Positions 41,970 through 50,436 of a DNA stretch of 64,000 nucleotides are shown here, one piece after another. Numbering within the stretch: the first letter of the stretch is position 1; the number at the start of each line of letters is the position of its first letter. Source of the stretch: Dyadobacter soli (lineage in GTDB: Bacteria; Bacteroidota; Bacteroidia; Cytophagales; Spirosomataceae); NCBI RefSeq assembly GCF_900101885.1, contig NZ_FNAN01000007.1, positions 186,001 through 250,000 on the forward strand. Reading direction: 5' to 3'. The translations under genes were made by a program, and so were the position numbers. The notes beneath the pieces were generated by a model. It saw only the letters and a program-made list of their open reading frames with translations, was not told the origin of the DNA and ran no database searches.

Positions 41970-44187
41970 CTTTTCCTTCCACGATAAAGTTGAGCTCTCC
42001 CTGCCAGTTGAGGAACAGGTCGTCGTACGAAAGCAATCGGGTATTCACGCGGTCGTCGGGAATGTATTTGCCGGTGCGCTTTTTGGCCATCCAGCTGTCG
42101 CCGGTACTGAGCCCTTTTTCGTCGGGCACTACATTCACGTAATCGGGGCGGCTGGCTGCCCAGTAGTAGCAGGCGCATTCGCGGTAATCGTTCTGCCACG
42201 GTGCACAAAGCCCTTGCGTGAGTTCGCCGGGCCGGATAATCTGCTCGGAAAGCGTGGCGCTGTCGCCGTCGAAAACGTGGTTGACGGTAAGCATTACCTT
42301 GATGTATCTGGCGGGATCTTCGAGTTTGTCCAGATCCACGACCACTTCATGCGTGCTGGTTTCGGCTGTAAAATAGCAGGCCACCTGCTGTCCCTGTTTT
42401 TGCAGCACATTCACCATCGAATTGGACCATTCCATAAACGACACGCCGTTGGGATTGGCTTCCGTGCGGAGCGGCACGCTGTCGCCGTCGGGGAACACGG
42501 GTCCCGAGGTGGCCACCATTGTGGGCTTGCCGTCGATCGCCACGAGGCGGTGGTGTATCAAATGCTGGTTGGCATCGTCGGCGTCGATCACGTAGTTGTT
42601 GTTCTCGATGAGTACAATGCCCTGGAATGCCCTGCGCCACAGGTTCCGGAAGTCGAATTCGAGGCCCGGGAAGCAGTTGGAGATTGCGGTGCGGGGCAAC
42701 ACGCTCATGGGGTTCCCTTTCCCCCGGTAATGCAGCTGCGCGGTGCGGTTCGACGGCACCAGCGGATCATCGCCGGAAACCGCCTCCCCGCCGGGCATGA
42801 GCGACCGGGCCGCAGCTTTGATCACCATATTGATCTGCCGGCGGGTAAATGTGAGCGACCGGCCGTCCGCGCCACGCATCAACGCGGGCATTTTGCGGAG
42901 TGCCTTGGCCGAAAGGTCGCCGATTTCCTCCGGTTTGCGTAGCAAATCTTCGAACCAGGGCGAAGCACCGGTGCTCAGACCTGCAAAAACGCGCTCGTGC
43001 AGTACCTGCAACGCCATATTATCGACCAGAGACGTCGCCATGATCGGTTCGTAGAGGCGTCCGAAGTCGTTGGTATTTTGCCTAACCATCGTACTGGCGA
43101 CATTCAGCTTGCCTTCGTAGGCATTGCCGTTCATGATGGCGGTATTCATCAGCCGGATCGTTTCGAATGCGCGGCGGATAATGTCCTCGGCTTCGTCGAT
43201 GGTAACCTCGGCGTCGACTTCGATGCCTTCCAGAATCTGTTCCAGCTCGTCGGACACCACGCGGATGGGCAATGTGTCGGGTGCATACGCGGGCGGACCT
43301 GCGCTGATGTGCGCGTTCGCGGAGAGCGGCTTGCCGTCGGCCCCACCGAGCCTCACCGTCACGAAACCATCGCATTCGTCATCGAGATAGCCCCAGCTGA
43401 TCTGATTGCCGTCGGCATCGGAATAGCCCGCAAATATCTGCGCCGGGTTGGTATACAGTGGATTAGGCGTACTGGTTTCGGAATAGCCGTGCCATTTCCC
43501 TTTTTTAACATCATACAAAATAGGGTCCTCGCGCCGCCCGGCAAATACGGGGTCGATCTGCTCCTTTCCATTGTTGAACCGCGTCAGGCTCGACCCGTAA
43601 ACCTTGCCGGCGGCAGGGGTAAACCGGAAACGGATTTCGGGAAAATCAGGCGTTGGCTTGATAAACTGTACGAATCCGAGCGGCAGCGTTTTGCCGTCGA
43701 TAAAATTATTGCATTCGCCCAGCAGCGGTTTCAGTTCGTGGGAACGGATGTCGTTGATCGTGGCGTACATCTTGTCGTTCTCGTCATTGGTCCGCCGGAA
43801 TATTTTGATATTACCCACCTGCACATCCCAGCTAAGGTCGTCGAGCTGATGCCCTGCCTTTTGCAGCAAATCGACCGTGAGCGGCACCAGTTTGCCCGGT
43901 TCCTCGTCGGTAATGGCGAACACTTCCAGGAATGGCGCCACGGGATGCGCTTTCCCGGTTTTATCGTCGAGGTTTTCGGCGTCTTTGAACGCTACCGTTT
44001 TGGGTTTGTAAGCGGTTATCTCCCCTGTCGAGGGGTGTACATTAAAGCTTTTTTCCGGCACGATTTTGCGGAAATCCAGGGGTTTGTCTTTGGATAATTC
44101 CAGGTCGTAAGCGGCCATCGGCTTGTCCGATTCGCCCAGACGTCCGATCGCAATGGGGGGTAGTATTCTTAATGCTAGAATTTTCAT
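41953..44187 (-). CDS. LodA/GoxA-like CTQ-dependent oxidase
   Basis: The ATG at 44187 (MKILALRILPPIAIGRLGES) gives 744 residues; a TTG at 44196 is less likely. The N-terminus and overall order match LodA/GoxA family amino-acid oxidases: 'IxRxGES' near the start, ...SWDVQVGNIKIF, GELNPxx-like LGFVQFIKPTPDFPEIRFRF, SAGPPAYAPDTLPIRVV, NCFPGLEFDFRNLWRRAFQG and a C-terminal LCAPWQNDYRECACYYWAAS followed by RPDY. Asp667-x3-Cys671 has the spacing of LodA Asp512/Cys516, and Trp728 (LNWQGELNFIV) is the best candidate for the quinone tryptophan. Two further cysteines (661 and 673) flank Cys671. No signal peptide is present. The substrate could be an amino acid (lysine or glycine in characterised members) or something else. 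CTQ residues are my alignment by eye. Confidence 0.78.
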   Translation of the reverse strand: MKILALRILPPIAIGRLGESDKPMAAYDLELSKDKPLDFRKIVPEKSFNVHPSTGEITAYKPKTVAFKDAENLDDKTGKAHPVAPFLEVFAITDEEPGKLVPLTVDLLQKAGHQLDDLSWDVQVGNIKIFRRTNDENDKMYATINDIRSHELKPLLGECNNFIDGKTLPLGFVQFIKPTPDFPEIRFRFTPAAGKVYGSSLTRFNNGKEQIDPVFAGRREDPILYDVKKGKWHGYSETSTPNPLYTNPAQIFAGYSDADGNQISWGYLDDECDGFVTVRLGGADGKPLSANAHISAGPPAYAPDTLPIRVVSDELEQILEGIEVDAEVTIDEAEDIIRRAFETIRLMNTAIMNGNAYEGKLNVASTMVRQNTNDFGRLYEPIMATSLVDNMALQVLHERVFAGLSTGASPWFEDLLRKPEEIGDLSAKALRKMPALMRGADGRSLTFTRRQINMVIKAAARSLMPGGEAVSGDDPLVPSNRTAQLHYRGKGNPMSVLPRTAISNCFPGLEFDFRNLWRRAFQGIVLIENNNYVIDADDANQHLIHHRLVAIDGKPTMVATSGPVFPDGDSVPLRTEANPNGVSFMEWSNSMVNVLQKQGQQVACYFTAETSTHEVVVDLDKLEDPARYIKVMLTVNHVFDGDSATLSEQIIRPGELTQGLCAPWQNDYRECACYYWAASRPDYVNVVPDEKGLSTGDSWMAKKRTGKYIPDDRVNTRLLSYDDLFLNWQGELNFIVEGKDALNS

Positions 44188-44225
44188 ATCCGGCAATGGT
44201 TTTTGGCTTTGATGGGTTGAAAAAC

Positions 44226-45737
44226 TCAGGCGAGCTCGGCCTGCATAAGTTGGGCAATCGCTTCCAGCAGCTTGCGGTCGATCTCCTGCAACGCATTCAG
44301 GTACTGGCTGTGCTGCGTTTTCAATGCTTTCAGGCTTTCGATGAGCTGAGCCGACGCATCGAGCAGGTCGCGGTGGAGGCGCCAGCGGTTATGCTCCCCG
44401 AAAGGCAGATCGATGCTGTACGGCGAGGTGAACGGCGGGCCGGCCATGAGCTTGCTTTTCTTCGCGATCGGCGTTTGCACGAGAATGGTCGCCAGGCTCC
44501 GGAGATTGTACATTTCTCCGAATGTAGAGTTGATAATCAGCCCACGCGGCGTAAACGAGCCGACATTGTTATTGCCATTATCCAACAAAAAACTGTGGTT
44601 GAGGAAGTTGAGCAATAAGCGATAGCGAATATCGAAGAGATTGGCCCACAAAATAGCTTCCTCGCTGGTGATAACATTCTGCTCCATTTCGTCCGCAGGC
44701 TCGTTCGAAGCCGTGCCCGCGTCGTCGGGCTGGCCTGTGTACGGGTTGGTAGCTACGTTATAAGCCGGGTCGAAATCGCCGCCTGTTTCTTCGAGAATGG
44801 CTTTAAAATCATTGTAAATGAACAGGAAACGCTCGAAATGCGAGGGAGTCTCGGAATCTGTTTCGTCGCCCTCGCCCTGCTCGGCGATTTGTTCGAGTGC
44901 ATTATAGGCATCGTCGCGCGAGAGCAGCGGTGCTACGAGCACATCGGGGCTTTTCGTGAAGCGGCTGTCCTTCGCGCTACCCCTGTCGCCGCCGGTATAG
45001 CCGCGTCCCCATTCGTCGAATTTGGCCTGGTAGGGATAGGTGCCGGGCTGAAATGCGTCGTCAGAGATCACATCCGGGTCCTGGATCAGTTGGAGCAACA
45101 CCTTGAAAAGCGCGCCCACCGTATGCGGGTCCGAAGCCTGCGCATGCACTGTTTTATTGATTTCTTCCGCAATCGGGTCGCCGCTCACAAGCCATTCCGC
45201 TGGCGCTTCGGCATATACGTATTTGGCGAGCGAACGCAGCGTAAACTTTTCCAATGTGAATGGGAACGGATAGAACGGCACATCCCACGGGTAGCTTTCA
45301 CGGCCGAAGTTCAGCGGCGCGCCAATGATTTTCAACACGTTCTGAACCGAAATAAAGTGCCCCATTTCCTCCTTGGCGATCCCGAGGATGATGTTTTTCC
45401 AGTTATGCACCCGCTCGCGGTACTTTTCGTGGATCTGCGGCCCGCCGATGCTGTACGCCGAATAGAGGTATTGCAGCATCAGCCCGTGTTCGATCTCGGC
45501 GTCGACGTGCAGCAACATGGTGATGTAATCTTTTCCGGTAAATTGTTTGGGCACTACGAAGGGCATTTCCTCAGGCTCCCCGGCCGCCAGCGCTTCGGCC
45601 GACTCGGCAGTGACCCCGCCGTCGAGCGCCGCTACTTCCGCCAGGCCTTTTGCGCGCAGTTCTCTGGGTTTCTGATTCGCCCGGGCCCATTCCAGAACCG
45701 GATCGATGAAAGATTTCCTTAATTGTTTTTCGTCCAT
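44226..45737 (-). CDS. VioB-like ferritin-like domain protein of the quinoprotein cluster
   Basis: The ATG at 45737 (MDEKQLRKSFIDPVLEWARA) gives 503 residues; the frame is open 75 bases further without a plausible start. A ferritin-like domain of the VioB/RebD-associated type spans about 65-230: LHVDAEIEHGLMLQYLYSAY (Glu81-x-x-His84) and GIAKEEMGHFISVQNVLKII (Glu124-x-x-His127), followed by GAPLNFGRESYPWDVPFYPF. The C-terminus (about 400-503) is helical, with PFGEHNRWRLHRDLLDASAQ. Such domains bind two metals and occur in enzymes handling indolic or amino-acid radicals, but their chemistry is poorly defined. It is first in the cluster, 38 bases before the LodA-like gene. It may act on the product of the oxidase or assist cofactor formation. 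Confidence 0.72.
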   Translation of the reverse strand: MDEKQLRKSFIDPVLEWARANQKPRELRAKGLAEVAALDGGVTAESAEALAAGEPEEMPFVVPKQFTGKDYITMLLHVDAEIEHGLMLQYLYSAYSIGGPQIHEKYRERVHNWKNIILGIAKEEMGHFISVQNVLKIIGAPLNFGRESYPWDVPFYPFPFTLEKFTLRSLAKYVYAEAPAEWLVSGDPIAEEINKTVHAQASDPHTVGALFKVLLQLIQDPDVISDDAFQPGTYPYQAKFDEWGRGYTGGDRGSAKDSRFTKSPDVLVAPLLSRDDAYNALEQIAEQGEGDETDSETPSHFERFLFIYNDFKAILEETGGDFDPAYNVATNPYTGQPDDAGTASNEPADEMEQNVITSEEAILWANLFDIRYRLLLNFLNHSFLLDNGNNNVGSFTPRGLIINSTFGEMYNLRSLATILVQTPIAKKSKLMAGPPFTSPYSIDLPFGEHNRWRLHRDLLDASAQLIESLKALKTQHSQYLNALQEIDRKLLEAIAQLMQAELA

Positions 45738-45847
45738 GGTGATAGTTTTTGTGAAACAGGTAGGCAATACATTTCCAAACCAATGCAAATGCATCGGCCG
45801 GTTGAAAAGCAATACGATCAGGAATTTAGTGGGGCACCAAAGAAAAC

Positions 45848-45859
45848 TACTTCGAAGTA
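45848..45859. promoter_or_regulatory. 12-bp palindrome upstream of the quinoprotein cluster
   Basis: TACTTCGAAGTA is perfectly self-complementary and lies 111 bases upstream of the first gene of the cluster (45737), in the 224-base gap before the histidine kinase stop. No TAnnTTTG element was found on the minus strand in this gap. An operator is possible, but a 12-bp palindrome also arises by chance. Confidence 0.25.
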
Positions 45860-45961
45860 ATTCTATACAAGAAAAGCAAATAGTATCGTAACCTACCCGT
45901 TACGAGCTGTTATTTTTTGAAGAAAGTAAATCAATTGCATTCGCGTTGCAGGCGGCAACTT

Positions 45962-48238
45962 TTAAACGGTAGTATATTCAATTTTCGGCGGCCGGCCGCT
46001 GATCCAGTTCACATTGGGCAAATCAAATACCAACGTGACGGTGGTACCATTACTTCCGTCGATCTGAAGCGTGCCGCTCACCTCGGTCGCGAGCCCGTGC
46101 ATGAGGCTCATACCGAGCGATTGCACCTGGCTGGCGTCGAAATCGGGCGGAAGGCCAATGCCGTTGTCTTTGATCATGAGCATTACCTGCTTCCCTACCC
46201 TGTATTTGAAGGTTACATCGATTTTGCCGTTCCGGCTATCGGGAAAAGCATATTTGATACAATTGGTAATGGCTTCGTTGAGCAGCAAACCCATCGGTAT
46301 CGCATGCGAAACATCGAGGCAGATCTCGTCTACGTCCGTCACAAAAGCGATGTGGTGCATCGACCCGAAACTGTCGCGCAGATACATGACCAATTCTTTA
46401 ATGTACACCTGCATATTGACGGTCGTCACATTTTCAGTCAGATACAGTTTCTGGTGAATTAATGACATGGCTTCAATGCGGTGTTTGCTATCCATTACCG
46501 CATCGAATTCGCCATTATTAAGATAGGAAGCCTGCGAGTCGATCAGGCTGACGATCATTTGGAGGTTGTTTTTCACCCGGTGGTGCACTTCGCGTATCAG
46601 CCATTCTTTTTCTTTTACCAGTTGTTCCAGGTAAGAATTCTTTTGCGCAATGCTATGGCTGTATTTCTTGACGATTTTCCACCTGCTGAAAAGTGAAAAT
46701 AATAACAGGAACGAAATCAGGAACGCGACGATCGTCACATTGCGCGTGGTATTGCTTCTGTTCAGCAACTCTCCCTGGGTTGCAATGTCCTTTTCAAGCA
46801 GCTTGATATTCTCTGATTTCAGCTTTATTTCCGCATCTTTCTTTTCAAGATCGTACCTCGCCGCGAGTACTTTCAATTCATCTTTTGATCTTAGCAAATT
46901 CAAAGAATCGCTGTAAGCTTTATAACTGAGGTGATTGAGAAATGCATTTTTGAATTTTCCGGAAACAGAGTCGGTGCGGTAGCTTACATAGTAATAGTTC
47001 TTTAATATCGAGAGATCCGAAGTTTTGTCTTTTAATGCGGTGTATTTGTCGAGATAACCCTGAGCCATTTTAGCATTTCCCACGAGCAGGTAATATTCCA
47101 CGGCATCGCGGTAGAGGTTTGCGTTAAAGGTTATGTTTCCTTCCGGCTCGTAGGCGAGACATTTATTTAAATAGTAATAAGCTTTGGGCGCATTGCGGGA
47201 CTTTAAAAAGAATACCCGCAAATCTTCCTCGATTTCTTTTTTTACAAACAAAGTCATACTCCCTGAATGCTTTTGCAGTAATTTTTCCAAATAGGATATC
47301 TGGGCATTCATTTTGCCGCCCATTTTAATACTGGTATCGATGATATTTCCCAGGATTTCCACGGTGCCATCGTCCCACTGGTTTTTAATGGCGTACGACA
47401 ATCCTTTTTGCAGAAATTCCAATGCGGTTTCAAATCGTTCCAGGCGGGCGTAGGTAACACCTAGCCGGTTATACGTCGTAGCTGCAACGAGGGAAGTATC
47501 ATGCCGCTCTTCCAAAACTTTCACGGCCAGGTGCCCATACGTAAGCCCGTTGTTCAAATCGCCCGACACGGTGTAAATGTGCCCGATCAGGTTGTACACC
47601 GATTGCAATGCCTCGTATTTCGATGCTCGGTACAGCGTAATCGCTTTCCTGAGGCTGGAAATGGCTTCGGCCGGCTTGCCTTTCAACTGGTAAAGGTCTC
47701 CGAGTTCGAGGTGCGCATTGGCTTCGTGGATCTTGTCGCCCGCCGCCGCAAAACGGTTTACGGCAAGCTTTACGATATCGATCCGCTGGTCCATTCCGGG
47801 ACCGTCCCAATGGTAATAATGGCGCAGTTCCATCAGCGCAGCGCCTTCGCGATCAGGGCTTTTCGCCTTTCTGAATTGCCTGATCGCGGCATTTACTTTC
47901 TGAATGGCCACGGCTTTATTGCCCGATTCTTTTTCAATATGGGAGTCTAAAAGGAAAATGTCGCCGCTTACCAGATCCGAATGCAATTTGTAATTCAACT
48001 TGGCAACCGAATGACAATAGTAGCGCGCCAAAAGCAAATCTTCCTTCGTTTCGCCAGGCTTCAATAAATAGAAGTAACCTAATTCAATCAGCCATTTGGC
48101 CTCTTCAACCTGCGTTTTCGCCTCAGCCAGATTCGTTTTCAGCTCCCGCAAGCGCGCAACCTGATCGTATCCCTCGGCGCGTGCGCTTTGAGACACAATA
48201 ACCAACGCTATTGCAAGAGCGTATATATATTTCATCAA
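45962..48238 (-). CDS. TPR-containing sensor histidine kinase (HisKA_2 type)
   Basis: 758 residues with a signal peptide (about 1-22). A periplasmic array of TPR repeats covers about 25-430 (HLELGDLYQLKGKPAEAISS, YNRLGVTYARLERFETALEF). A coiled region and one membrane helix follow at about 490-515 (TIVAFLISFLLLFSLFSRW). The kinase core has the HisKA_2 phosphoacceptor segment EVHHRVKNNLQMIVSLIDSQ (His552/His553) and a HATPase domain with LLNEAITNCIKYAFP (N box) and MLMIKDNGIGLPPDF (G1 box). It is 24 bases after the sigma-54-dependent regulator gene, which could be its partner. The TPR sensor suggests detection of a protein or peptide in the periplasm; the stimulus is unknown. Confidence 0.88.
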   Translation of the reverse strand: MMKYIYALAIALVIVSQSARAEGYDQVARLRELKTNLAEAKTQVEEAKWLIELGYFYLLKPGETKEDLLLARYYCHSVAKLNYKLHSDLVSGDIFLLDSHIEKESGNKAVAIQKVNAAIRQFRKAKSPDREGAALMELRHYYHWDGPGMDQRIDIVKLAVNRFAAAGDKIHEANAHLELGDLYQLKGKPAEAISSLRKAITLYRASKYEALQSVYNLIGHIYTVSGDLNNGLTYGHLAVKVLEERHDTSLVAATTYNRLGVTYARLERFETALEFLQKGLSYAIKNQWDDGTVEILGNIIDTSIKMGGKMNAQISYLEKLLQKHSGSMTLFVKKEIEEDLRVFFLKSRNAPKAYYYLNKCLAYEPEGNITFNANLYRDAVEYYLLVGNAKMAQGYLDKYTALKDKTSDLSILKNYYYVSYRTDSVSGKFKNAFLNHLSYKAYSDSLNLLRSKDELKVLAARYDLEKKDAEIKLKSENIKLLEKDIATQGELLNRSNTTRNVTIVAFLISFLLLFSLFSRWKIVKKYSHSIAQKNSYLEQLVKEKEWLIREVHHRVKNNLQMIVSLIDSQASYLNNGEFDAVMDSKHRIEAMSLIHQKLYLTENVTTVNMQVYIKELVMYLRDSFGSMHHIAFVTDVDEICLDVSHAIPMGLLLNEAITNCIKYAFPDSRNGKIDVTFKYRVGKQVMLMIKDNGIGLPPDFDASQVQSLGMSLMHGLATEVSGTLQIDGSNGTTVTLVFDLPNVNWISGRPPKIEYTTV

Positions 48239-48262
48239 TACTTCAATTTATTCGTAATCAAC

Positions 48263-50218
48263 TTACGAAACCCCGATTTCCCTTTTAATCCCCAATTTCT
48301 TCATCTTCGAACCTAATGTGGTGGCAGGAATCGCCAGCACTTTTGCGGCACCGTTTTCCCCGCTGATTCTTCCCTCGCATGCTTTCAATACGGCAATAAT
48401 ATGGTCCCGCTCATTTTCGAAAATGTTTTTAAATGTAGTGTCAGAGGTATTGGGTTCGTCCCGGGGCGTGTTGTTGGTCGGGAGGGATACCTGGTCGATC
48501 GTGTTGCCCCTGGCCAGCAGAACGCTCCTTTCGATCACATTTTCCAGCTCGCGGATATTGCCGGGCCAATCGTACTCCATTAGGGCTTTCAATACTTTTT
48601 CGGTTACCCCTGTGATAGCCTTGCCGATCTTACGGCTGAAATAGCCGATGAAGTGATTCACCAGCAGCGGGATATCGTCCCGTCGTTCGCGCAGCGATGG
48701 CATCAGGATCGGAAAAACATTGAGGCGGTAGTAGAGGTCGAGCCGGAACTTGCCTTCCGCAATGGCCCGTTCGAGGTCGCGGTTGGTGGCGGCGATCACC
48801 CGGATGTCGATCCGGATCGTTTCCGTCCCGCCCAGCCTTTCGATTTCGCGCTGTTGCAGCACGCGCAGTAGTTTCATTTGTATCTCGACCGGCATATCGC
48901 CGATCTCGTCAAGAAATATGGTGCCGCCGTTCGCTTGTTCAAACCGGCCGATCCGCCTCGTAGTAGCGCCGGTAAATGCCCCTTTTTCGTGACCAAACAG
49001 TTCAGATTCGATGAGGCTGATCGGCAATGCGGCGCAATTCACCTTTACAAACGGCTTGGTCCTGCGTGAAGAAAGCGAGTGCACGTTATCGGCCACACGT
49101 TCCTTGCCCGTTCCGCTTTCGCCGGTGATCAGCACGGAGGTGTCGGTAGCCGCCACCTGGTTGATCAGGTTGAACACATTCAATAGCAAATGGCTCTGGC
49201 CTATCATGCCTTTGAATGTATTTTCTGCGTCGCGGTTACCCGCCACGATCCCGACCGATTGTCCGAGCCGTACCTGCGGAAAGGGTGCGGGCGTTTCGGA
49301 GGTCATTTCTTTTACGAGGCGTTCGAGCGGCACCTGGATACGGTCGCACAGTTCGAGGTCGTTCTCGCTGAATGCGTCGGGACGCCTGCTGTATAGTGAA
49401 ATGAAGAAAAATTTATTGTCTATGGTAATACCCGGATATGGCATGACCAGGTTCGACCGCATTCCGAATTTCGTCGCGATCATTTTCCGTATCGAATTGG
49501 CGGCCGCTATTTCCCGGAACCGCTCTCCGTTATAGAATTGCGTTCGAGGATCAATGGGCGTCGCTTTCATCAATGCATCGAACTCCCCTTTTGTGATATT
49601 CCAGACCGTCCGCAGCCCTTCCGAATCCATTACCTGGTAATCGTCGAAGCCGGTACGCAAAAAATGCAGGGCATTGAACGGCAAAAAATGCTCCCCGATA
49701 CACCCTACCGCGGCATAGTCGAAGGAAATCAGTTTTTGTAATGCTTTCACTATCCCCAGTACCCGCCCCGACCATTCATGCTCGTTTTTCATGAGCTGCT
49801 TCACCTCCACCTGAAAATCAACCTCTCGTTTCAGCTGGGATTCACTGCTGTTTTCATGCAGGTATTCGGCTATTTCGAGGGAAACCAGCAGGTCCTTTTC
49901 GCGGAATGGCTTCACGATAAAACCGCTCGGCCGGGTCGCTTTGGCTTCTTTGAGCACTTCCTCGTTGGAATTTGCGGAAAGATAGAGAAACGGTATGTGC
50001 TGCTGGTTCAGAACGCTCGCAAGATCGATCCCGGTCTTTTTCCCGGCCAGGAAGATATCGAGCAGCACGATTCCGGGCCGGTCCTGCTGAATCAGGCTCA
50101 CGGCTTCCTCATACGTCCTGGCAATGCCGGTTACCTCGTACCCGGCACGTTTCAGCATGATCCTAAGGTGGTTTGCCTCAACGAACAAGTCTTCGACGAT
50201 CAGTATCTTTCGTTTCAT
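48263..50218 (-). CDS. Sigma-54-dependent response regulator (REC-GAF-AAA+-Fis)
   Basis: The ATG at 50218 (MKRKILIVEDLFVEANHLRI) is the natural REC start and gives 651 residues. The receiver domain (1-120) has Asp10, phospho-acceptor Asp54 (VLLDIF) and Lys103. A GAF-like region follows (about 150-300). The AAA+ domain has Walker A GESGTGKE (366-373), the sigma-54 contact loop GAFTGA (413-418) and Walker B GTIFLDEIG (432-440). The C-terminus has a Fis-type helix-turn-helix (ENGAAKVLAIPATTLGSKMK). The intact GAFTGA loop means that it should activate sigma-54 promoters. It sits between two histidine kinase genes. A 14-bp inverted repeat (50381-50418) lies 163 bases upstream of the start and may be its autoregulatory site. 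Confidence 0.93.
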   Translation of the reverse strand: MKRKILIVEDLFVEANHLRIMLKRAGYEVTGIARTYEEAVSLIQQDRPGIVLLDIFLAGKKTGIDLASVLNQQHIPFLYLSANSNEEVLKEAKATRPSGFIVKPFREKDLLVSLEIAEYLHENSSESQLKREVDFQVEVKQLMKNEHEWSGRVLGIVKALQKLISFDYAAVGCIGEHFLPFNALHFLRTGFDDYQVMDSEGLRTVWNITKGEFDALMKATPIDPRTQFYNGERFREIAAANSIRKMIATKFGMRSNLVMPYPGITIDNKFFFISLYSRRPDAFSENDLELCDRIQVPLERLVKEMTSETPAPFPQVRLGQSVGIVAGNRDAENTFKGMIGQSHLLLNVFNLINQVAATDTSVLITGESGTGKERVADNVHSLSSRRTKPFVKVNCAALPISLIESELFGHEKGAFTGATTRRIGRFEQANGGTIFLDEIGDMPVEIQMKLLRVLQQREIERLGGTETIRIDIRVIAATNRDLERAIAEGKFRLDLYYRLNVFPILMPSLRERRDDIPLLVNHFIGYFSRKIGKAITGVTEKVLKALMEYDWPGNIRELENVIERSVLLARGNTIDQVSLPTNNTPRDEPNTSDTTFKNIFENERDHIIAVLKACEGRISGENGAAKVLAIPATTLGSKMKKLGIKREIGVS

Positions 50219-50380
50219 GATGGGGTTATAAGGAAGAGAATCCGGGCTTTTGAAGAAAACAACCATGCAAAACCGTGCCCGTGATAGTAAAAATGCAAAT
50301 TTTCCCGCGTCCTACTGATTCCAAGCAAATTATCGCATACCTTCATGTACAGGCGCAGGAAAGGCACGGCATTTACTCCC

Positions 50381-50418
50381 GAAATATCGTCAATCGTTTC
50401 GTCAATTGACGATATTTC
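50381..50418. promoter_or_regulatory. Perfect 14-bp inverted repeat upstream of the sigma-54 regulator
   Basis: GAAATATCGTCAAT (50381-50394) and ATTGACGATATTTC (50405-50418) are exact reverse complements with a ten-base spacer. TTTCGTCAA is also directly repeated at 50397-50405 and 50415-50423. The element is 19 bases past the stop of the upstream histidine kinase and 163 bases before the regulator start. No T-run follows on the minus strand, so it looks more like an enhancer or operator for a Fis-type dimer than a terminator. Confidence 0.6.
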
Positions 50419-50436
50419 GTCAAAAACGCAGACGGA

